Positions 34,603 to 43,296 of a DNA stretch of 64,000 nt are shown here, one piece after another. The stretch spans positions 62,001 through 126,000 of the forward strand of contig CAVWBT010000010.1 of NCBI GenBank assembly GCA_963753285.1, written 5' to 3'. The notes under the pieces were generated by a model. The model searched no databases, was not told where the DNA came from, and saw nothing but the letters and a program-made list of their open reading frames with translations. Source of the stretch: JAHEDH01 sp963753285. Its GTDB lineage: Bacteria > Actinomycetota > Acidimicrobiia > Spongiisociales > ZC4RG35. Both the position numbers and the translations under genes were made by a program. Numbering within the stretch: position 1 is the stretch's first letter; every line of letters starts with the position of its first letter.

Positions 34603-34609
34603 GTTCGGA

Positions 34610-34615
34610 ACGATA
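34610..34615 (-). promoter_or_regulatory. TATCGT -10 box of the Nudix remnant
   Basis: On the minus strand TATCGT lies 7 bases before the ATG at 34602; the promoter seems intact although the gene is not. Confidence 0.4.
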
Positions 34616-34625
34616 GGAGGCCTGG

Positions 34626-35815
34626 TCAGATCCGGAGTGGTGGGGAGTTGGGGAGGTGAGTGCCGTTGGGGCGGGTGAACCTCGGGTCGCTCCCGGTACC
34701 AGTGAGGCCGAAATCGCTGTGGATCAGCGTGTGGTGGTGGCGGCACAACAGGATGAGATTGTCGACCACGGTCGGACCGTCGTCGGTCCAGTGGACGATG
34801 TGGTGGGCGTCGCACCAGCGGGCGGGGCGGCGGCAGCCGGGAAAGCGGCAGTGACGGTCCCTGGCGATCACTGCTCGTCGCATCGGTTCAGGGACCGTTC
34901 TGGTGGAGCGGCCGATGTCGAGTGGTTGCGATTCAGGCGACATGACGAGCCGAGAGATTGCGGCGTCGCATGTCAGGCGGTGGATGCTCGGGTACCCGAG
35001 CACGTGATCATCGATCTCGCCGACTCCGACAGCACCATCAGCCAGTCGATCGGCTGCGACATGCACCATGACGGTCGGCTTGGAGGGTCGCTCGCCGTCC
35101 GATACAACGACGTCGAACAACGAGTCCAGGCGGCGCTGGCTCGGGCTCCGGTTGTCATCGGGTGAGGGCGGGGGACTCGCCGATTCGATCCGGTCGAGGA
35201 ACTCCTTGCCCATCTCACCCGGCATCCGACCCGAGAAGTCGAACATCCCGTCGAGCGTGAACGACCCGTGGAACATGCCCGGTCCTCGTATCGCCGGCGG
35301 TCGTCGCCGGGTCCGCACACGGCTTGGCGCCAGTAGTCGACGACCTTGCGGGCGTCCTTCACCCAATGAGTCGTCTCCACCGCGTCACACAACCCGGCCT
35401 CGTGGTCGGCGAACTCATCGGGGTGGGCCTCACGGGCGGCGATCAGCGGGCGAGCTTCGTCGAGAGACAAGCGCCCCGATCGGAGGCGGTCGGCGGTCTC
35501 CGGCATGTGCTGAAGTGCCCGCCCGTCGGCAACGGTCCGCTTGGCTCGACCGGCTCGCATCCGGGCCTTGTGCGCCAGGAACGACGTCATGGATGTGTAT
35601 CCATCGACTCTGTGGACGCCCTGGCGGTCGGCCTCTGCGACCAGTTCGGTGAGCTTGAGCTGAAGACGGTCGACGATCCCGCTCACCTTGGTCACCGTCG
35701 CGGCGAGGCCTTCGTCCGACGAGGCGTAATCGAGATCGACGGCGATCTCGAGCGCCGACGCAACCAGATCGAGCGCTGACTGCGGAGCCGTGGCCGTTGT
35801 CTCATTCGAGAACAT
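34626..35815 (-). CDS. DUF222/13E12-type HNH endonuclease domain protein, frameshifted
   Basis: Two overlapping open frames form one protein. The N-terminal half (SALDLVASALEIAVDLDYAS ... VKDARKVVDYWRQAV) is the DUF222 helical domain; the second (HGSFTLDGMFDFSGRMPGEM ... ) ends with the HNH region CRFPGCRRPARWCDAHHIVHW and NLILLCRHHHTLIH. A one-base loss near 35281 (…DRG|MFHGSF) splits them. The HNH residues look complete. Members of this actinobacterial family are often multi-copy and possibly mobile. The start is M at 35815 with a GGGAGAGA ribosome-binding site. Confidence 0.8.
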
Positions 35816-35876
35816 GGCGAAGTATCTCTCCCGCCTATGACAGAAACCGATTCCCCGACGGCTGCTTTCGGAGATG

Positions 35877-35906
35877 CATGGCAATGTTCATGGGAGCGTT
35901 GCCATG
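35877..35906. repeat. inverted repeat CATGGCAA-N14-TTGCCATG
   Basis: Perfect 8-base arms (35877-35884, 35899-35906) lie between the end of the glycoside hydrolase gene and the start of the DUF222 gene. It could terminate the cox-hydrolase transcript or be an operator for the DUF222 gene. No T-run is seen. Confidence 0.4.
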
Positions 35907-35948
35907 ACCATCCTCAGCATCTTCTCTGATCGAGTCGTCTGCGAGACG

Positions 35949-37238
35949 TCAGTTCGTCGCCTCATGGTCGGAGTCGAGAGCCACGTGTCGCTCGATCACC
36001 TGGCCGTCGGTTTGGAAGATGCGGGCGGCGAAGGTCCTGTCAGTGGGCTCGATGTGAACGGGTCGCTGAATCCAGGTGGTTTCGTACCCCGGATAGAACG
36101 GCTCGTCGTAGGCGATGTCCAGAAGCTCGCCGTTGCGGTAGTACTCGACGAAGTCGACGGCCTCGGGGTGGAGGGCTGCGAGACGAATCCAGCGTTTCCC
36201 GTCTTGAACCATGTGTGGCTCGAAGCCCTGGAAGTAGTAGTGCTCCTCGGGGGGAAGCGGGTCGAAGGGGATGCCGATTCCTTCCGCCATGCGGTGCGCG
36301 AAGAACGTGTCCTCGCCTGCAGTCACCGACCAATCCGGCGGCACGTCCTGTTTCGTGTGGTTGTTGTAGTAGCCCCAGGATGTGCCGGTGTGGAAGGCGA
36401 CGGTGAGGCGACTGTGGCAGGGCGAGTCCTCATTACAGACGATCGGTCGATCCAGCCGCCAGTTCTGAACCCGGCGAATCATGTTGTAGTAGCCCTGGCG
36501 TGTGAGGCCGTTGGCGTGAATCAGTATCACGTCGCTGACCTCTGCCACCTCACGGCTCACGTATCCGCCCACTCCGCTCGACCCGACCAGCATCCCGCCG
36601 GACTCCTTTCGAGCCAGGTCGATGAGCGAGGCGACACCTTCGTCACCGTGAATGAGCGGATGGTTGGCGAATCCGTCGAGGTTGTGCTCGTTGGCGACTT
36701 CGATGATCACGTTCGTGTACCCGGCGTCCCGAAGCAGGTTCGATCCGGTGATCACGGCGTTGCGAACGGCGCGCCCGCTTTCGAGGCGGTGTCCCTGTGA
36801 TGCGTACAGGAGACTGACGATCACCGCCATGCCGAGTTCGTCGGCTGCGCGCACCAGTCGGTCGAGCCTCGCTGCGTACGCATCGTCGAACTCTGAGCCG
36901 GTCGGCCCATACGGGTTGTTGTCGATGCTCGCCCAGTCGTCAACGGTGAGCACCGGCCCGCCGCCCTGCAACCCGACGGTGAATGAGCGCAGTCCGTATC
37001 GATGCCACTCGGGAAGCGCCGCGATGAGCCGATCGGTATTCGTCTCAGGGTCCCACGTGTCATGTCCGAAGATCGCAAAGCGCTCCGGTGCGGCTTTGTC
37101 GTCGAAGATTCCCTGAATGAAGCGGGCGTTCATGAGAAGACCGTGCGCTTCGGGTCGGGAGCCTTCGATCTCGGTGTACGTCTCGCGACCGTTGATGAGG
37201 AACTTCGAACCGTGGACGTCCACGGCCGTTGTTGGCAT
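35949..37238 (-). CDS. clan-A glycoside hydrolase (TIM-barrel), distal gene of the cox cluster
   Basis: A 429-aa protein. N183-E184 in VIIEVANEHNLDG fits the acid/base on strand 4, and E270 in IVCNEDSPCH fits the nucleophile on strand 7, the layout of GH5-like clan A enzymes. It starts KFLINGRETYTEIEGSRPEA, typical of GH-A glycosidases, and ends with a small beta-domain (from about 360). It has no signal peptide. It begins 3 bases after the coxG stop on the same strand, so it is likely cotranscribed with CO dehydrogenase genes, which is unexpected. The substrate is unknown. Confidence 0.75.
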   Translation of the reverse strand: MPTTAVDVHGSKFLINGRETYTEIEGSRPEAHGLLMNARFIQGIFDDKAAPERFAIFGHDTWDPETNTDRLIAALPEWHRYGLRSFTVGLQGGGPVLTVDDWASIDNNPYGPTGSEFDDAYAARLDRLVRAADELGMAVIVSLLYASQGHRLESGRAVRNAVITGSNLLRDAGYTNVIIEVANEHNLDGFANHPLIHGDEGVASLIDLARKESGGMLVGSSGVGGYVSREVAEVSDVILIHANGLTRQGYYNMIRRVQNWRLDRPIVCNEDSPCHSRLTVAFHTGTSWGYYNNHTKQDVPPDWSVTAGEDTFFAHRMAEGIGIPFDPLPPEEHYYFQGFEPHMVQDGKRWIRLAALHPEAVDFVEYYRNGELLDIAYDEPFYPGYETTWIQRPVHIEPTDRTFAARIFQTDGQVIERHVALDSDHEATN

Positions 37239-37241
37239 GCG

Positions 37242-37793
37242 CTAGCCGCGCTTGAAGAGCTTCTTGATCCAGGCGATCAGGCCCTGGATGAAGACGGCGA
37301 AGCCGCTGACCTCACCGGCCTTGATCTCGGCGGCCTCTTCCACCGTTGCGGCTGAGAGCTTGCCTTCCACGCATGCCACGAACTCCTCGATGAGCCGGCC
37401 GGAGATCTCGTTGATCAGACCCGTGCGGCCGAACTGTGCGGCGGCGCCGGACAACGTGACGTCGGCGTCGATGTTGACCTTGGTGTCGGAGCCTTCGGGC
37501 GTGAGCTGATAGTCCACCTTGACCTGGCCGCGACTTCCGCCACGGCGATCCGCGCCCTTGCCGTCGATCTTCCCAGACTTGGCTGCGGCGTCGGGTGTGA
37601 CGGTCGCCTCGCCCTCGAACGTCGCCGCCAGCGGGCCGAGCTTCACCGACACCTTGCCGGAGTACTGGCCGTCGCCCTTGTCCTCTGTGAGCTCAGCACC
37701 TGGGAGACAGTCGGCGACAGACGGGATGTCCTGGAAGTAGTCCCAGACCTGATCGACGGGGCGTGCAACGACGAATTCGTGGGAGATCTTCAT
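37242..37793 (-). CDS. coxG: CO dehydrogenase accessory protein CoxG
   Basis: A 183-aa SRPBCC-fold protein. It starts MKISHEFVVARPVDQVWDYF and has IPSVADCLPGAELTE, both typical of CoxG. The C-terminus (SGFAVFIQGLIAWIKKLFKR) is a short amphipathic/hydrophobic helix followed by lysines, as expected for the membrane anchor through which CoxG recruits CO dehydrogenase and delivers electrons to menaquinone. It lies downstream of xdhC by 40 bases and is intact, in contrast to the two genes upstream. Confidence 0.88.
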   Translation of the reverse strand: MKISHEFVVARPVDQVWDYFQDIPSVADCLPGAELTEDKGDGQYSGKVSVKLGPLAATFEGEATVTPDAAAKSGKIDGKGADRRGGSRGQVKVDYQLTPEGSDTKVNIDADVTLSGAAAQFGRTGLINEISGRLIEEFVACVEGKLSAATVEEAAEIKAGEVSGFAVFIQGLIAWIKKLFKRG

Positions 37794-37834
37794 TGGTGCT
37801 GGTTCCTCTCTCGCTCAGTGGCGACGGTAGCTGT

Positions 37835-38712
37835 TCACAGGAATGCGGCCGGGTCGTTCGAGAACGCCTTCTGACACCCGGGTGCGCAGAAGTAGTAGGT
37901 GGTCCCTTCGTGGTCGAAGGTCCAACGGGCGCCGGCGACGTCCACCATCATCTCGCACACCGGATCGACGGCCTGCTCGGGGGCTGCGATCGTCGGCCGA
38001 GATCGGATGGGCCGATGCCTCGATCGTCAACGAACTCGGCGAGGATCGACACGGCGATGCCGGTGTGGTCGGTCGGTCCCAGATCGATGCCGACGGGTGC
38101 CCGACCCGTCGCCAGGTGCTCGTCGGCAGAGTCCACTCTCGCGCAGCCACGACATCACCGAGCTCGCCCGCTTCTCCGATGCGACGAGCCCGATCGACCG
38201 GGCATCGGTCGACGAGCGCAGCCTCCAGGGCCTGCTCGTCGAAGTGGCCCTGGGTCGCGACGATCACGTGGGTCGAGGCGTCGACCCCGGCCTGTCGCGT
38301 CTCCTCGGTCGACGCCGCCCGCCATCCCATGCGCCCGGACGAGATCGACCAGCGTCGCGGTCATCGGGTGACGATCCGACGATGTGCACCTTCGGTGCGG
38401 CAGCACCGGTTCCATGTAGACCTCCATCGCACCCTCGCTCGAACAGGCCATCGGCACGTTCACGACGTCCGGCCGGTGATCGTGCTCGCCGAGCACGACC
38501 AGTCGTGCCCGTCCGGTTTCGAGCGACTCGAGCGCGGCCTTGACGAGCGTCGGCTGTGAGCATGCACCGCCCATCCAGCCTTCGACGTCCCCGTCCGGGT
38601 GGATGATCGCCCGAGAGCCGACCTTGGCGGACGAGGGCGCCCGTCGCCACGTCACCGTGGCGACGGCGAACGCCCGCCCCTGACTCCGCAGCTCCGCGAT
38701 TCGATCAAACAC
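37835..38712 (-). pseudogene. XdhC/CoxF-family maturation factor with C-terminal YHS domain, broken by about six frameshifts
   Basis: The N-terminal domain (MFDRIAELRSQGRAFAVATV ... GWMGGACSQPTLVKAALES) begins at GTG 38712. The XdhC Rossmann domain then continues in changing frames: APKVHIVGSSP, MTATLVDLVRA, MGWRAA ... STHVIVATQGHFDEQALEAA, ARSIGLVASEKRAS and APVGIDLGPTDHTGIAVSIL. The tail reads VDPVCEMMVDVAGARWTF and YYFCAPGCQKAF, a YHS metal-binding domain. Indels are near 38398, 38367, 38332, 38208, 38128 and about 38010. XdhC/CoxF proteins insert sulfurated molybdenum cofactor into the large subunit. All conserved blocks remain recognisable. Confidence 0.75.
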
Positions 38713-38731
38713 GCTCAGCCGCTGTGCGTTC

Positions 38732-40465
38732 TCACGGCTTCACCTCGATGCCGTTGATGGCGCCCCAGACACGGTGCGGCAGTGCCGGCATGTCGATGTT
38801 CGTCACGCCGTAGTACTACACGGCGTCGACGACGGCGTTGATGAACGCCGCAGGCGAACCGACCGTGGCCGACTCGCCGACGCCCTTGGCGCCGATCGGA
38901 TGGTGCGGGGACGGGGTGACCGTCTCGCCCATCTTGTATTTCGGCGTCTCGTAGGCGGTGGGGATCAGGTAGTCCATGAAGTTCGACCCGATGCAGTTGC
39001 CGTTCTCGTCGAAGGTGATCCACTGCATGTTCGACATGGCGAACCCCTCGGTGAGTCCACCGTGGATCTGACCCTCGACGATCATCGGGTTGATCCGGAC
39101 CCCGCAGTCGTCGACTGCCGCCATGTCCAGCACCTTCCAACTGCCGTCGCCGGTGTCCACTTCGACCACCACGATGTACGTGCCGAACGGGTAGGTCATG
39201 TTCGGCGGGTCGTAGTAGTGGACGCCTTCGAGGCCCGCCTCCATCCCTTCGGGATGGTTGGTGTAGGCGGCGAACGCGATGTCCTGGATCGTCGCAGAGA
39301 CGTCGGTGCCCTTCACGGTGAACTTGCCGGGCTCCCACTCGAGATCGTCTTCGGACGCCTCGAGCAGATGTGCCGCCAGCTTGCGGGCTTTCTCACGCAG
39401 CTTGCGCGAGATCACTGCCGTGGCGGCGCCTCCCACCGGCGTCGACCGGGACGCGTAGGTGCCGAGACCGTACGGGGTGTTGTCGGTGTCGCCGTACTGC
39501 ACCTTGATGTCGGTGTAGGGGATACCGAGCTCCTGTGCGACGATCTGGGCGAACGTCGTCTCGTGACCCTGCCCCTGGGTCTGGACGCCGAGTTTCAGGA
39601 TCGCCTTGCCGGTCGGATGGATCCGGAGCTCCGCAGAGTCGAACATCTTCAGACCGAGGATGTCGAAGTCCTTCGAGTTGCCGGCGCCGACCACCTCGGT
39701 GAACGAGGCGACGCCGATCCCGATCTTCGTGTGCTTGGACGGATCGGCGTTGTGCTCGGCCTGCCTGGCCCTCCAGCCGTCGTAGTCGATGAGCTCTTTC
39801 GCCACGTCCATCGCAGCGTGGTAGTCGCCGGAGTCGTAGACGAAGCCGGTAGGTGACAGGTACGGGAACTGGTCCTTCTTGATGAAGTTCAGCTCCCGGA
39901 ACTCCGTCGGGTCCATCCCGATCTCGGCCGCGGCGACGTCGGCCAGGCGCTCGATCAGGTACGACGCCTCGGTCACCCGGAACGAACAGCGGTACGCAAC
40001 GCCGCCCGGCGCCTTGTTGGTGTACGCGCCCTTGGTGGTGACGTGAGCGGCGCCGAAGTCGTAGCTGCCGGTGCAGATGTGGAACAGGCCCGCCCGGAAC
40101 TTGGTCGGTTGGGCGTCTGCATAGAACGCCCCCTGGTCGGACAGCATGTCGGCCCGCATCCCGATGATCCGGTTGTTCTCATCGAGCGCCAGCTCGCCAT
40201 GCATGTAGTAGTCACGGGCGAAGCCGGTCGAGATGAGGTTCTCTGTACGGGTCTCGATCCACTTCACCGGCTTGCCGATCAGCAGCGACGCCGCGGTGGC
40301 GACCACATAGCCGGGATATGCCGGCACCTTGTTGCCGAAGCCGCCACCGATGTCGTGGGTCTTGATCCGGATCTTCTCCTCCGGGAGACCGGTGACGAGG
40401 GCGAACACCGTGCGGATGGCGTGCGGTGCCTGACTCGTCATGTGGATGTCGACCTGACCGGTGAC
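38732..40465 (-). CDS. coxL: aerobic CO dehydrogenase large subunit (form I), C-terminal part, with in-frame TAG
   Basis: This part carries the molybdenum active site: HDIGGGFGNKV, the form I loop AYRCSFR (39977-39997, cysteine that bridges Cu to Mo), NKAPGGVAYRCSFRVTE, and GAKGVGESATVG with the catalytic glutamate. The open frame stops at a TAG (38816-38818) after INAVVDAV, but the same frame continues YYGVTNIDMPALPHRVWGAI to TGA 38732, exactly the normal CoxL ending. So the protein lacks about 28 residues unless the TAG is an error. Continuous with the N-terminal part but for one extra base near 40466. Confidence 0.85.
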
Positions 40466-41120
40466 TCGGGTGCACGTCGGCCACCACGCCGCAGGTCTCC
40501 AGCGGGGACGGATGCGAGCGCGGGTAGTGGGTGTCCAGGCTCACGACCCTGGCCGCCCTGGCGAAGGCGGCATCGGTGAGACCCTTGTCGCCCGCCTCCC
40601 ACTCGTAGGCGATGTTGTCGTTCTTGTCTTCCTTGTCCGTCCGGATGATGGTGTCGGTTGCGAGCGACTGCTGTGGAGTCGTGATCGGCTCGAGTTCGTC
40701 GTAATCGACCCAGATCAGCGACAGCGCGTCGCGGGCGATGTACGGGTCGGTGGCGATGACCGCCGCCACCTCCTGTCCCTGGAAGCGCACCTTGTCGGTG
40801 GCGAGGACGGCCTGTGTGTCCCCTGACAGGGTGGGCATCCAGGCGAGGTTGTGCTCGGCGAGCAGCGCCCCGGTGACGACTGCAACGACCCCCTCCATCG
40901 CCTCGGCCTCGGAGGTGTCGATGTTGGTGATCGTTGCGTGGGCGACCGGCGAGCGAAGGATCGCCATGTGGAGCATCCCTGGCAGGACGACGTCGTCGAG
41001 GTACTCGCCTGCGCCCTGGATGAAGCGGTCGTCTTCCTTGCGCTTGACCGAGTGTCCGATCCCGCCGACCTCGGGGGTGGTGGGCAGGTGGTCTGTGTCG
41101 GTGTGTTCCGTCAGTGCCAT
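40466..41120 (-). CDS. coxL: aerobic CO dehydrogenase large subunit (form I), N-terminal part, frameshifted
   Basis: The first 218 codons: GGIGHSVKRKEDDRFIQGAG, then the hammerhead domain with PGMLHMAILRSPVAHATITN and AVLATDKVRFQGQEVAAVIA, up to PSPLETCGVVADVH. At 40466 an extra base (an A between CCG and GTC on the minus strand) throws the reading out of frame; removing it restores VTGQVDIHMTSQAPHAIRT and the whole remaining protein. The ATG at 41120 is one base after the coxS stop. The enzyme oxidises CO to CO2 as a (LMS)2 complex. Confidence 0.85.
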
Positions 41121-41121
41121 G

Positions 41122-41586
41122 TCAGTTCTCTCCCATCGCCGCAGCGGTCTGGATCGACTTCACGATGTTCATGTACCCGGTGCACCGGCAGAGGTTGCCC
41201 GAGATCGCCCATCTGACCTCGTCGTCGGTCGGGTCGGGGTTGTCCTCGATGAGGGCGGCGCCGACCAGCATCATCCCGGGGGTGCAGAAGCCGCATTGAA
41301 GGCCGTGCTCCTCCTTGAACGCCGCCTGGATCGGGTGGAGGTTGCCGTTCTGCTTGAGCCCTTCGACCGTCATCACCTCGTGGCCGTTGGCCTGCACCGC
41401 GAACATCGTGCACGACTTGACGGGCTTGCCGTCCAGCAGGACGGTGCAGGCGCCGCACGACGTCGTGTCGCAGCCGATGTGGGTGCCGGTCATACCCAGG
41501 TCGCTTCGGAGGAAGTCGACGAGAAGCTTTCGGTTCTCGACCTCCGCAGAGTGGGCGGTTCCGTTGATCGTGACCTTGATCTCCAT
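41122..41586 (-). CDS. coxS: aerobic CO dehydrogenase small (2Fe-2S) subunit
   Basis: A 154-aa iron-sulfur subunit. The plant-type [2Fe-2S] cluster ligands are in GCDTTSCGACTVLLDGK and the following KSC; the second cluster ligands are in CGFCTPGMM and GNLCRCTGY. It starts MEIKVTINGTAHSAEVENRK at 41586, two bases after the coxM stop; the long open frame to 42171 is a shadow. It passes electrons from the molybdenum centre to the FAD of CoxM. All eight cysteines look intact. Confidence 0.93.
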   Translation of the reverse strand: MEIKVTINGTAHSAEVENRKLLVDFLRSDLGMTGTHIGCDTTSCGACTVLLDGKPVKSCTMFAVQANGHEVMTVEGLKQNGNLHPIQAAFKEEHGLQCGFCTPGMMLVGAALIEDNPDPTDDEVRWAISGNLCRCTGYMNIVKSIQTAAAMGEN

Positions 41587-41588
41587 GT

Positions 41589-42467
41589 TCACTGTCCTCC
41601 GTTGGCCTGGGCCAGCGCAGTTGCGAATGCCCGCTTGGTGTACTCGGCGACGACCGCGCGCTTGTAGTCGGCAGGGCCGCGCACGTTGTCTTCCGGCTCG
41701 CAGGTGCGGGCCGCGATGGCGCCCGCCTCGGCGAACAACTCGTCGCTGGGTGTCTGGCCGATCATCATCTGCTCGGCTTCGGTCACCTTGAGGTTGTGCT
41801 GGTAGACGGCCGTCAGTCCGAGTCCCGCGTCGGTGATCGTTCCCGAGTCGTCGAGCTGGAGGTGTGTAGCGACGCCGACCGTGGCGTAGTCGCCGATCTT
41901 GCGCTCGAGCTTGAGATAGGCGCCGCCCCCGCGGCCGGTGTATTTCGGGATGCGGATCTCGGTGACCATCTCGCCCGGCTGGAGCGAGTTGGTGAAGAAG
42001 TCGACGAGGAAGTCGGTGATGTGCATCACACGCTCGCCGCCATCCGCCGACCGGGCGACCACCGAGGCGCCGATCGCCAGCATGACCGAGTTCCAGTCGC
42101 CTTCGGGATCGCAGTGGGCGATCGACCCGGCCATCGTTCCGCGGTTGCGGACCAGGGGGTCGGCCACCCATGGGGCGCAGGCCCCGACGGTGTGGTTGGT
42201 GGCTGACAGCAGATCGGACGAGGCCACCTGGGCGTGCCGGGTGAGTGCGCCGACTGCCACGTGGCCGTTGACGTCGCGGATGTAGTCGAGCTCCGAGACG
42301 CCGTTGATGTCGACGAGGTGACCGGGCATCGCCAGCCGGAGTTTCATCATCGGGATGAGACTCTGGCCGCCGGCCAGGACTCGCCCGTCGTCACCAACGT
42401 CTTTCAAGAGGCCGAGTGCCTCCTCGAGTGACGTGGGCGCCGAGTATTCGAACGCCGAGGGGAACAT
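41589..42467 (-). CDS. coxM: aerobic CO dehydrogenase medium (FAD-binding) subunit
   Basis: A 292-aa flavoprotein. FAD motifs are LAGGQSLIPMMKLRLAMP and the second loop RNRGTMAGSIAHCDPEGDW; the C-terminal CoxM domain carries KLERKIGDYATVGVA and RGPADYKRAVVAEY. It is the first gene of the cluster, with a strong ribosome-binding site (AGGAGGT) before the ATG at 42467. It receives electrons from CoxS and passes them to the quinone pool via CoxG-anchored docking. Intact, like coxS. Confidence 0.93.
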   Translation of the reverse strand: MFPSAFEYSAPTSLEEALGLLKDVGDDGRVLAGGQSLIPMMKLRLAMPGHLVDINGVSELDYIRDVNGHVAVGALTRHAQVASSDLLSATNHTVGACAPWVADPLVRNRGTMAGSIAHCDPEGDWNSVMLAIGASVVARSADGGERVMHITDFLVDFFTNSLQPGEMVTEIRIPKYTGRGGGAYLKLERKIGDYATVGVATHLQLDDSGTITDAGLGLTAVYQHNLKVTEAEQMMIGQTPSDELFAEAGAIAARTCEPEDNVRGPADYKRAVVAEYTKRAFATALAQANGGQ

Positions 42468-42510
42468 GGAAAGGACCTCCTGGACGGGACACTCAGACGG
42501 TACGAGGCTT

Positions 42511-42549
42511 GGGCAACAAACGATTGCGAAAGTGGGGGTTTTGTTGCCC
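42511..42549. promoter_or_regulatory. inverted repeat GGGCAACAAA-N19-TTTGTTGCCC between coxM and tetR
   Basis: Perfect 10-base arms (42511-42520, 42540-42549) lie 44-82 bases upstream of coxM and just after the tetR stop. Two readings are possible: an operator for the cox operon, or the terminator of the tetR operon. No T-run follows the hairpin on the minus strand, and the AT-rich arms in GC-rich DNA favour a protein-binding site. Confidence 0.5.
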
Positions 42550-42582
42550 GGTGGCTGAGAAAACCGGCGCGACTCGGCTGCC

Positions 42583-43296
42583 TCACCGATCCGACGGGTT
42601 CGCTTTGCCTTCCTCCGACGCCTCCTGTTGCAACCCGCGGAGCATCGCCCGTCCGGCGTGTCGCTGGAGGTCCAGTGCCTGGCCCTCGTCGAGATAGCTC
42701 GACGTGATCATCATGGCCGCCACACCGTGGACCTGAGCCCACGTCTCGAGCGCCAGCATCGCCTGATCGACCTGCGCCGGGAGCACGCCTGCTCGCACGC
42801 CCTCGCTGATGGTCCATTCCAACGTCTGGAAACTCTCGATCGGTTTCGTCGACCCATCCGGAGGCTCGCGGTCGAGCAACTCGGGTTGGTCGATGAACAT
42901 CAGTCGGTAGTGGTAGGGGAAATCCACCGCGAACCCGACGTAGGCGACCCCGAGCGCAACGTACCGCTCGGCGGGGTCGTCCTCGCCTTCGGCGGCCTCG
43001 CGCAGTCGGTCTCCGAACGTGCTGAAGCCCTCGAGGACCACGTGGAACAGCAAGTCGTCCTTGTCGTCGAAGTAGTTGTAGATCGTCGTGGCCGTGTACC
43101 CCGCAGCTGCGGCGATCTGTCTCATCGAGGCTTGTTCGGCGCCGACCTCGGCGAACAGCCGAGTGGCTGCATCGAGGATCGTTCGGCGGGTCTCGGATCG
43201 CTCCCGATCGCGACGGGCCGCTGCCTCGGAGCGCACCCGCTCGTCCAGGGTGGTCGCTGGTCCTTCGACCTCGGTTTCGTCCTTCACGGTCGTCAT
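42583..43296 (-). CDS. TetR-family transcriptional regulator
   Basis: A 237-aa repressor. The N-terminal 35 residues are charged; then RRTILDAATRLFAEVGAEQA, SMRQIAAAAGYTATTIYNYF and DDKDDLL form the TetR helix-turn-helix. The rest is an all-helical ligand domain (AVDFPYHYRLMFIDQPELLD). The chosen ATG at 43296 overlaps the stop of the membrane protein gene (ATGA), so both are cotranscribed. The regulator may control its own operon through the palindrome at 44365 and possibly the cox genes that follow. Confidence 0.9.
   Translation of the reverse strand: MTTVKDETEVEGPATTLDERVRSEAAARRDRERSETRRTILDAATRLFAEVGAEQASMRQIAAAAGYTATTIYNYFDDKDDLLFHVVLEGFSTFGDRLREAAEGEDDPAERYVALGVAYVGFAVDFPYHYRLMFIDQPELLDREPPDGSTKPIESFQTLEWTISEGVRAGVLPAQVDQAMLALETWAQVHGVAAMMITSSYLDEGQALDLQRHAGRAMLRGLQQEASEEGKANPSDR

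Noticed and set aside
38816..38818. TAG in coxL as a recoded (pyrrolysine) codon
   Set aside because: No pyrrolysine system is seen here, the position is outside the active site in a variable region, and coxL also has a separate frameshift; a nonsense change or sequencing error is simpler.
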